NCBI GenBank assembly: GCA_024345305.1
Contig: BRON01000020.1
Location: 779,287 to 843,286 of the forward strand
Length of the DNA: 64,000 bases
Direction of reading: 5' to 3'
From: Mrakia gelida
Lineage: Eukaryota; Basidiomycota; Tremellomycetes; Cystofilobasidiales; Mrakiaceae
Each line of letters opens with the position of its first letter. Within the stretch, counting starts at the first letter, position 1. Below, one piece after another: positions 55,931-64,000 of this stretch. The translations under genes were made by a program, and so were the position numbers. The notes under the pieces are model-generated. The model did not search any database, was not told the origin of the DNA, and worked only from the letters and a program-made list of their open reading frames with translations.

Positions 55931-56368
55931 AGTGGGAGAGGGGGCGGCGAGACGATTGAGGGAGAGAGGGAGATGGAGACGCGTCGAGGAGACGAGGAGA
56001 AACGATTCGCTTTACCAGTCTGGTTGGTTTGGGTTCGGTTAGTTTTACGACTTTGATGATTTCTCTCGTACACATCTCGTGCTTCGTTTGGGCAGAGGGA
56101 ATCGCAAAGTAGGGCCGCGAGAGGAGGAGGCGAGGGAACGGACTGGGGTGAACGAGTCGACGTGTCGCTTCCCACTCTTGTTCCTTTCCACCCTCAACTC
56201 TCGCTCGTCAAACCCAAAGGGTTACTCTTATCTCGTATCGCACCTACAGCTCACTTGAGAGCGTCGTCGAGGCAACCACCCTAGGGACTGCGGACACGCG
56301 GACCCAAATCCCTCGCTTGAAAAGGAAGGGTTGGAGCGAGCTGAGTTTGACTTCGAACGGCCATCAAG
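55931..56368. other. Boundary to subtelomeric sequence
   Basis: 3' flank of the TBC gene. From about 56295 the sequence matches a second stretch near 59900 (shared words CGGACCCAAATCC, GGGTTGGAGCGA and GAACGGCCATCA), marking the start of duplicated subtelomeric material. Confidence 0.4.
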
Positions 56369-56792
56369 AACTTTCTCGACCTCTTCTCGCTCGCTCGCGG
56401 AACGGACCTCAGACTTTTTGACGGGATTCAGAAGGGCTTGGACCACATATATGCTGATAAGGTGCGTGGGTGAACGAGAAAACGAATGGAAGGGAGGAGG
56501 TGGAGCGAGCTTGAGCTGACGTCGACCGTCCCTCCTCGTTCTTTCTCACTTGCAGAGATTCGACTCAGTATCGAGACGGCTTTCTAACCGACGATTGAGC
56601 GCCAAGGTTGTGCTCATCCTTGTTTATGGTGAGTTTGGGGAGCCGTGTGGGAGGAAACGGCTGGATGGGAGGCAGAAGAAGGAAGTGTGGAGCGAGCTCA
56701 AGCTGACGTCGTTCGCTCTCCCTCGCTCCCTTCCTATACAGATCACCTCGTCGGAGCTGTCATCTCGACGCATGGATCGCTCGATTGGTAGC
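56369..56792 (+). pseudogene. 3' remnant of a spliced subtelomeric gene
   Basis: Three exons join in phase with good splice sites: 56369-56461, 56556-56628 and 56743-56792. Together they read FLDLFSLARGTDLRLFDGIQ, GLDHIYADK, RFDSVSRRLSNRRLSAKVVL and DHLVGAVISTHGSLDW-stop. Introns show GTGCGT/GTGAGT donors, CTGAC branch sites and CAG acceptors like the rest of the window. No upstream exon or start was found, and the family was not recognised, so it looks like the end of a gene whose 5' part is lost or too diverged. A diverged copy of its upstream flank and first exon region lies near 59890-60180. Confidence 0.45.
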
Positions 56793-59700
56793 TCGGACTC
56801 GCTTGGGATGCGAAGATGGAGCTGGATTGGTCATTCGTCCTTTCGACAAGGGAAGGAGGAGTCGAGTCGAGGACGAGGTGAGTTTTCCCCTTCGGTTCCC
56901 TTGCTCTCTCTCGTCCTGTTCTTCTCTGTGTCGAGCACAGGGCTATCGCTGCGCTCGTATCAGTCGTGATGCTGAGGACGGACTATAGAAGATCGACGCT
57001 GTTCGCACGTCGTTCCTCTTTGCTCCTGCTCCCATCTCGTCCTCGGCGACGTCAGCTCTGGTTCGACCCTTCTCCCACCTTCTTTCGACACCGTTCCTCG
57101 CGTCTGCCATCTTTGTTCTGATCGGCCTATATTAAGAGGCTGTTGCGCCTCTGAATGCGGAAGATGAGGACGTGAGGGGCGAGCCGGGAGGTCGGTCTTC
57201 GGAGGAGGGAACTACTGGAGGAGCGCGAGGTCACTCACGTCTCCCTTTCATTCCATATCTCCTCTACAGTTCTTTCACTCCTTTCACATCCAAATCTCTC
57301 CCTTTCCTTAACTCTCTCGTCTTCTCGCTTCGCTACCTCTCCTCTTCTCTACCCACGCTCTCGTCTTTCCTCATTCTTCCTCCGCGACACTCCCACCGGC
57401 AGATCCATCCCCTCGTCCACCAGGCACTGCCACGTGTGAGCCGTTTTTGATGAGTTGGCTGGATGATTTGCGGAGATCGAGTTGAGACGCTGGTTGGCGC
57501 TTCGCCGACGAGCCGAGTCGAGATCAACGAGACGCGTCGCGACATCACTCTCCTTCGTACCCTCTCTCTTCTCTCTGTTGTTTCTTCTACATCTCCTCCA
57601 TCCTTCATCTATGCCATTGATCATCCTATTTTTCTCTCTTTCTCACTCTCTCCTCTCTTCCCTTCCTCGCCTCCTCGCATCGTCGCGTCGTCCCTCTTCC
57701 TCTCCTCTTCAGCTCTTCATCCCCTCCCCGCTCAGCTCTCCATCCGTCTCTGCTGAATCAACACCAGGCTGGGATGGGTAGTAATTCGTTAAGCGTGCGG
57801 GTGATATCGAGCTGAAGCAGGAATCTTGATCGGACGCGAGAGGAGGAGGTCATTTCGAAACGCGTCGCTTCTTTTCTCCAATCCTGTCCTCCTCTCCTTC
57901 GTCTCATGACATCCACACTTTTTGGTATCTCCGTCCAACCCTTCTGCTCTCTTCCATCCCCTTCCCTTCTTCTCCCCTTTCTTCTCGTCTTCTCCCGTTC
58001 CAACGGGCGTCACGTCGCATCGACGCGTCGACCGATCTTCCTTCCTCTCGCTCTTCAACCCTTCGTCCCCTTCTCCCCCCCCCCCCCAAGGACGATCAGA
58101 GATCGAGTTGCGTCGTCGCTTTTCCTCCCTCTCTTTTACCTTGAACAACGCATTTCTTCGTTCTTCCTGTGTCTCCTTACAACGAGTGGGCTCTTTCTCT
58201 CGTAGTTTCCGCCTTCTGCTCTCGTGACTTCCAAGAGTGGACCTGAGAGCGACTCAACGGGCCGACTCAGAGGTTGCGTTCACGAGGTGACGACGCGTTT
58301 CGGATCTCGCCCCTTTGCCTTCTTCTCCGAGCTGTCCAAACTTCTGTTTCGGGTGAAGTGCGATACCTTGAGCGAGGACTCAGGCTGATGTGGCCTGCTG
58401 TAACCCTCGCTTCAACGATCAGCCTCACCCATCGAGGACGACGCGTAGTGATTTTGTTTCGTTTCTGCTTTCCCATCCTCATTTCTTCCTCGGTTGTGCT
58501 CACGTCACTCTCTCTGTTAGAGGTGCTCTTTTCAAATCTCTTCCTTCATGCCCTTTGATTGGGAGAAAGAGGAGACTTGAGCAAAAAACCACTTCGGCAG
58601 TCAACCCGACGCGACACTCATCTCCCTTTCCTGATTTCCTCCTCTTTACCGTCAAGCACTCCCTCTTCTTTCTTGGAGTGTGCCTCTGTGAGCTCGCGTC
58701 GTCGCTCGCCTCCTGACTGCTGTCTGAAGCGAGCTCCTGAGAAGAGCTCAAGAACGAAGTGGGCTACTACCCATCTTTCGTTGTGTTTTCTCGTCTTTGT
58801 TGCGACTAAGCTTTGTAGTACCATCTTCGATCAACATATGTCGATTATACATAACTCGGACGAGCATATCTGCCAGATCGTACTTGGTCTCTCAAGGAGC
58901 AGCTCTTTTGAAGCAAAGCCCAAAACGCAACGTGTCGTCACCTTCTTTTGTTTGACTTGCGCTTTTCATCTCGACTTTTCTCACTTATCTACCTCTTCAG
59001 CTGGTCGAGGAAGTACTTTCGCTCTACAAAGAAGCTTGCAAACCTTTGCGTAGAGTAGAAGCCGTCCAGATCTCAATTGTTGCTCAAGAAACGACGCAAC
59101 TCTCTCGCGTTTCTCTTTCACTCTTCTACATCTCTTTTCTTTTTCGAGTCCAGCGGCCGAACGTCCCACTGCATCTCCCTCACCCTGCATCCTTCTTTGC
59201 TTTTTCTTCTCTCTCTTCAAACTCTTATGACTTGATCTCGAGACTCAAAAACAAGGCCGCGTCGTTCGACAAGCAAGGACAACGACGTTCATCCCCTTAC
59301 TGCTCCTCTCCTTCCGATCTCTCTTGGCTCATCCAATGTACTAGTCTGAGGAGGAGGTCTTCACGAAGGGATGTTCTCTATCTTGCTTGGACTACGTGTC
59401 GCCCTCTTGGTTTGGTGTCTTTGACCTCAAGACAACGCGTCAAGTTCTCCAACCTCTCGCTTGCTTGCTCGCTTTCTCGCCTCTTTGATCCTTTCCCTGA
59501 TGCTTGATACTTCGAAAACAGCTTTTCGATGAAATTCCTGTCATTCCGGAGACTCATGCTCAGGATTCACGTCGAGGAGAAGGCAACGCGACGGCGGGAT
59601 TCGGACGACGCGTCTTTCAACTCTCTTTGTTCTTCTTTCCCTCGTTCTATCTTATTATGTGCAATCTTGCTCCTCTGTTGAAGCCAGACCAAAGCTTCTC

Positions 59701-59889
59701 TTCGTGTGATACCAGACGCTGGAGACGGACGCTTTCGTCGGATCCACAGGAGTCGACGTGTCGCTGGTCTTCCCTCTTTTCGCTTTCTCCCCCCCCTCGA
59801 CCCACCGACTCAGAATTTCCTTCTTCTGCCCCCTCCCCTCTCTCTTCTTACGCCTTCAAGCTGTCGTTAAGACAATCCCAGCAACAGCA
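56793..59889. other. Gene-poor subtelomeric stretch
   Basis: About 3.1 kb with short pyrimidine-rich frames, scattered intron-like signals (CTGAC followed by CAG) and ACGCGT words, but no block that reads as protein across splice sites. It contains a C13 run at 58075-58087. I see no gene I can support. Confidence 0.4.
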
Positions 59890-60180
59890 AAAATTGCAGC
59901 AACGGACCCAAATCCGTCTTCGAGAAGGCAGGGTTGGAGCGAGGACGAGTTGATTTTGAACGGCCATCATCTCCCTCGCTGTCTTCTTTCCCTTTTTCTC
60001 TCTCGCTCGTCGGTGGTCGGGACTCGGCAGCGTCGGTGGTCGGTTTCTGTATATATGCTTCCGAGGTGAGTGAACGAGCAAGGATGGAAGGTTGGGTCGA
60101 ACAAACGAATCGAACGTCGAGCTGACCTCCTCCCTTCCCTTCTTTCGCTCGTCGATGCGTTCCAGATCTCTCGTCCTCCC
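59890..60180 (+). repeat. Diverged copy of the 56.3 kb subtelomeric segment
   Basis: Shares ordered words with 56295-56560: GGACCCAAATCC, GGGTTGGAGCGA, TTGAACGGCCATCA, then ATATATGCT, GTGAACGAG and GAGCTGAC before a pyrimidine tract and CAG. The order and spacing are similar, so both descend from one segment, but the second has lost the exon reading frame. It suggests duplication among or within chromosome ends. Confidence 0.5.
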
Positions 60181-60228
60181 TCTGTCCCCCGATCACATGG
60201 AATCTCGGATGTGCCTAAACGGTATGCG

Positions 60229-60325
60229 CCCCGTTCCTACGCGTTGGAACGGGCCCCTGCGTATCCCTCGGGATACGCATGCGTATCCCTCGAGCGTTCC
60301 AACAGGCTTGCCGAGGGATACGCAA
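60229..60325. repeat. Nested palindrome cluster
   Basis: Four inverted repeats overlap in 97 bp: CCCGTTCC/GGAACGGG (60230-60237 with 60245-60252), GCGTATCCC/GGGATACGC (60259-60267 with 60270-60278, 2-nt loop), GCGTATCCCTCG/CGAGGGATACGC (60281-60292 with 60312-60323) and GTTGGAACG/CGTTCCAAC (60243-60251 with 60295-60303). The word GCGTATCCCTCG is also repeated directly (60259 and 60281). The segment could fold as a cruciform or as a branched RNA. Confidence 0.8.
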
Positions 60326-61703
60326 CTTGCGTTGCCTCGTTCTCCCTCCCCTTTCCATCAAATCACAAACGGGAAGAACGACCAGCGAGATCTACCTACG
60401 AAGCACAATGTATCAGAAGCACGGCTCCGTACGAGAAGATCTGCATCGCCGACAGCGATTCTCCCGAGAGGTACCTCAAAACGAAGGAGAGGGCGAGCTC
60501 GAGCTGACTTCCGCGAGTTCTTTTCCAGGAGCTCAATCCTCTCTCTTTTCGCTGCCCTGTATACTCAAGGCCGAAACCGCGGATTGTAAAGAGCTGGAGT
60601 CGTTGGTACATAGCTCTAGTATGTCCCCTAAAGAGGGCTTAGCTCTGGAGTGAAGATTTGCCGACGTCTCAAGGTTGAAAGGTATGAGCTCAAGCTCACC
60701 TCTGAGCTCCTTCCCCTCTCTCCTATGCGAGTGTGAGCTTCCTAGCAGGAAAATTTGCGCGCTCGAATAGGGAGCGTGTTCTCTATACCTACTCTCCTGA
60801 CTAATATCTACTCAGATTTGAATTTACTGCTAGAGTCCCCTCTCAGCAGCTATGAACGTGTCCAAGGGAGGAGCTTCTTGCTTGCTCAAGCTCAACACCC
60901 ACCTTCTCTCTCCTCTCGCTCTATACATGGGCCTCCCCCCGGTCCCTCCTTCTCCATTATGACTCTTTGGTAGTATGGGACCAACCCCAGCTGGTTTTTA
61001 TCTCTCGTCAAGGCTGGATGCAGGAGAAAATGAGCTCGATCGAGGTGAGCTCCACCTCCACCTCCTTCCCTCCCTTCCCTCCATCTTCTCTCGTTTCGTT
61101 CTCCCCTCCTCTTGCTCGGATCGCGATGAGACTTGGAGGATATAGTAGGGCGGCTATGGAGCCTAGGCTGGTGGTCTCAGATTTTGAGGGATGTATACGG
61201 TTGAGGCTCCTCGCTCATGGAGTCTTGTTGAGCTTGACTCTCCTTCCTCCCATGCATCGCATGCTGCTGAGACTCTCCCACTCACTCTATCTTCTCGTTC
61301 TCTCTTTCCTACCACTCTAGTATACTTCCTCCTCCATCGCAAACCGCTCCCATTGCACGCCTTGGCGCTCCTCTTCCTCCCTCGACCTCGCGATTTGATG
61401 CGCTGGCAGCTCGACCTTTCTCCTTCCTTTCCTTTGTCGAAGCTGTCGAGACGAGTTCTTGCTCCCTTTCCTCCCTTCTGGCGAATTCATACGGCTTATA
61501 TATAGTGGGCCCATAGGTGGAGAAGTAGAGGGATACTGTAGGAGTGTTGGAAGGCCTCTCTCGGTCGTCGAGTCGGCTTGGGTTGAGCTCACCTCTCCTC
61601 CCCTTCCCTCCATCTCGACCTTGCCTCCCTTCGACGTTCGTCAGTTCTTCCCTGGCACTGCTATATGACCTACCGATGATCTCGTATCGCTTCGCTGACT
61701 CTC
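60326..61703. other. Gene-poor subtelomeric stretch
   Basis: 1.4 kb between the palindrome cluster and the tandem repeat. Short frames only; intron-like GAGCTGAC...CAG words persist, for example near 60500-60530. No supported gene. Confidence 0.4.
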
Positions 61704-63340
61704 TGGGTATGTTCAGTGTCGCTCTAGCTGCTTTCGTTGAGGAGTTGGGAGTGCTCGGAAGTGGGTGCGAGATGGTGGACGCGCTCTTCGACGGCTACTA
61801 GAACATGAACGGGCGCACCTGTATACTCGTGAGTATATGCGATCAAAAGGGAATCAAAAGCCTGTTTGATCCATCTATGACCCGAGGTGATCTACATCAG
61901 ATGGAAGCGATCGATCTAGGACTTCTCCTTCCAGTCGCGTCCTCCCTCTTCCAGCCAAGTTCGACTTGCTCAAATCTTCTCTGAGCTGATCGAAACCAAT
62001 TCGGATCATCTCTAGTAGTCTTGATGGTTCTCCCAATTTATTCGGTGCCGCTCCAGCTGCTCTGGGTCCGAAGTTAAAAGTGTTCGTAAGTGGGTGCGAG
62101 ATGGTGGACGCGCTTTTCAACGGCTACTAGAACATGAACGTGACCACCTGTATACTCGTAGGTATATGCGATCAAAAGGGAATCAAAAGCCTGTTTGATC
62201 CATCTATGACCCGAGGTGATCTACATCAGATGGAAGCGATCGATCTAGGACTTCTCCTTCCAGTCGCGTCCTCCCTTCTTCCAGCCAAGTTCGACTTGCT
62301 CAAATCTTCTCGAGCTGATCGAAACCAATTCGGATCATCTCTAGTAGTCTTGACGGTTCGGTCAATACATTCGGTGTCGCTCTAGCTGCTTTTGTTGAGG
62401 AGTTGGGAGTGCTTGCGAGTGGGTGTGAGATGGTGGACGCGCTCTTCAACGGCTACTAGAACATGAACGGGCGCACCTGTATACTCGTGGGTATATGCGA
62501 TCAAAAGGGAATTAAAAGCTGGTTCGATCTATGTATGACGCCAGGTGGTCTATACGAGATGGAAGCGATCGATTCGGGACTTCTCCTTCCAGTCACGTCC
62601 TCCCCACTGCCAGCCAACTCCGACTCGCTCAAATCTTCTCTGAGCTGATCGAAACCGATTCGGATCATCTCTAGTAGTCTTGACGGTTCGGTCAATACAT
62701 TCGGTGTCGCTCTAGCTGCTTTTGTTGAGGAGTTGGGAGTGCTCGCGAATGGATGTAAGATGGTGGACGCGCTCTTCGACAGCTGCTAGAACATGAACGG
62801 GCGCACCTGTATACTCGTGGGTATATGCGATCAAAAGGAAATTTAAATTCGGTTTCCACTATGAATCACTCGAGGTGATCTATACGAGATGGAAGAAGTC
62901 GTTTCGTGATCCCTTGTTCATGTCGCGTCCTCTCCCCTCTTGTGCCAGTTCGACTCACTCAAATTTTCTCTCAGCTGGTCGAAACCAACGCAGATCATCT
63001 CAGGCGCCTTTGAGGGTTCTCTCAATATGTTTGATGCCACTCCAGCTGCTTGGGGCCCGAACTGGGGGTGCTCGCGACGAGATGCGAAAGGGTGGACATG
63101 CTTTTCACCGGCTAGAAGAACATGAACGGGCGCACCTATATACTCCCGGGCATACGCGATCAAAAGGAAATTCAAATTCGGTTTCAACTATGAATCACTC
63201 GAGGTGATCTATACGAGATGAAAGGGATCGTCTCATGACTGTTTGTTCCAGTCACGTCCTTCCTTCTGATGAAGCACCCTGACCTGCTCAAGTCGCCACT
63301 GATCTCCTTTCCAGCAATGAAGACAGTCTTGGAAAGTGAA
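61704..63340. repeat. Subtelomeric tandem repeat, unit about 329 bp
   Basis: The word GAACATGAAC recurs at 61801, 62130, 62459, 62789 and 63118, spacings 329, 329, 330 and 329. Each unit continues with a GTATACTCGTGGGTATATGCG-like box, a GATCAAAAGG box and later TCTAGCTGC and GGTGGACGCGCT. A partial unit precedes the first (from about 61704) and another follows the last. The third and fourth units are most alike; the last full unit and the final partial one are more diverged toward the telomere. It is not CRISPR-like, since there are no unique spacers. Confidence 0.9.
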
Positions 63341-63500
63341 AACGACTAGCTGAAACCGTCTATGAGTGGTGGAGACCAGGGACAGCGCTGGGGTGTTGGG
63401 CTGGAGAAGGGAAGGAAAGGACGCGTTGGAAGAGTGTTGGGTACGACGGAAGGAGTGGGAGAGTAGTAGAGTAGTGAAAGTGAAGAAAAAGTAGAGAAAC
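63341..63500. other. Transition zone to the C-free tract
   Basis: 160 bp in which cytosine falls off sharply toward the telomere. No repeat unit or gene recognised. Confidence 0.5.
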
Positions 63501-63907
63501 AGTGTTGGGTAGTAGGTGAGTTGGTTTGGAGGTGTTTGGGTGAAGAAAATTGAAGAGAGAGAGAAGAAGTTGAGGAGTTGGAGTGAGAAGGAGAAAAGAG
63601 TAGGGGAAGTAGTGAGGAGGTTGAGGAAGTAGAGAAGGTGAGAAGGAAGTGAAAGTGAAGGTGAAGTGTAGTAGTAAGTGTGAGAAAGTGTGGGAGGGTG
63701 TTGGAGTAGAAAAGGGGAGGTGTGGAAGGGAAAAGGAGTTGGAAAAAAGTGAAAAAGAGAGTTGGAGTGGGTTTGAGAGTGAAGTAGTAGTAGGGAAGTG
63801 GTTTTGGAGTAAAGAAAGTGAGAAGGGAGTGTAGAAGAGTGTTTGTGGAAAGTTTGAAAGTGAGTAGAAGTGTTGGAGTGAGGAAGAGAAGGAAGGGAAG
63901 TGTTGGG
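63501..63907. repeat. Telomere-adjacent tract without any cytosine
   Basis: From 63501 to the end of the window the plus strand has no C at all. The 407 bp before the telomere repeats consist of G, A and T in irregular GTGAGAAG-, TTGGAG- and AAGTGT-like words, not a simple repeat. The strand bias is the same as that of the TTAGGG array next to it. Confidence 0.85.
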
Positions 63908-64000
63908 TTAGGGTTAGGGGTTAGGGTTAGGGTTAGGGTTAGGGTTAGGGTTAGGGTTAGGGTTAGGGTTAGGGTTAGGGTTAGGGTTAGGGTTAGGGTT
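63908..64000. repeat. Telomere, (TTAGGG)n
   Basis: About fifteen TTAGGG units run to the last base, with the G-rich strand 5' to 3' toward the end, so this is a right chromosome end. The second unit has an additional G (TTAGGGG, near 63914-63920); all others are perfect. Confidence 0.97.

Noticed and set aside
57172..59513. Ser/Leu/Phe-rich frames in the subtelomere
   Set aside because: Pyrimidine-tract translations without phase-consistent splice junctions or recognisable motifs.
61800..63120. Possible CRISPR array
   Set aside because: Repeats are ~329 bp with no unique spacers, in a eukaryotic subtelomere.
1..64000. tRNA, rRNA or intact transposase genes
   Set aside because: None could be recognised on either strand by eye; a covariance or profile search would be needed to exclude small ones.

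Overview
The window is the right-hand end of a fungal chromosome: it finishes in about fifteen TTAGGG repeats running to base 64000. The genes are densely packed, GC-rich and split by many 50-150 nt introns (GTGAGT or GTTCGT donors, CTGAC branch sites, CAG/TAG acceptors). This suggests a basidiomycete yeast, probably a Pucciniomycotina red-yeast-like species. That placement is inferred from gene structure; no marker gene was compared. Exon borders were worked out by hand from reading phase, splice signals and comparison between paralogues.

Layout. 1-6.7 kb: 3' part of an STK16/Env7-like kinase, a FAHD1-like hydrolase, then a MYND zinc-finger gene and a DUF4336 gene, each of the last two broken by one apparent single-base frameshift. 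7.1-19.5 kb: an unusually long WSS1-type DNA-protein-crosslink protease, an unresolved short gene, a GPI-anchored pepsin-like aspartic protease, an intact second MYND gene and an unrecognised gene diverging from it across 106 bp. 19.9-32.5 kb: a membrane/lipid cluster with two tandem wax-synthase-like acyltransferases, three TLC-domain paralogues and several small membrane-protein candidates. 34-40 kb: an intact DUF4336 paralogue, an NTF2/SnoaL-like protein and an unknown multi-exon gene. 40.7-56 kb: an OCRL/INPP5B-type inositol polyphosphate 5-phosphatase (21 exons), a secreted histidine-rich repeat protein, a small Asterix-like ER membrane protein and a TBC1D5-type Rab GAP.

From 56 kb the sequence becomes subtelomeric: spliced-gene remnants, a nested palindrome cluster near 60.2 kb, a ~329 bp tandem repeat (61.7-63.3 kb), a tract with no cytosine from 63501 onward, and the telomere.

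Taken together, ordinary housekeeping genes for membrane traffic (5-phosphatase, TBC GAP, ER insertion factor), mitochondrial metabolism (FAHD1) and genome maintenance (WSS1) are interleaved with locally duplicated families (MYND x2, DUF4336 x2, wax synthase x2, TLC x3). The most unusual features concern splicing (a 4-nt exon, other 12-22 nt exons, GTTCGT donors, an ACGCGT palindrome concentrated in introns) and the chromosome end.
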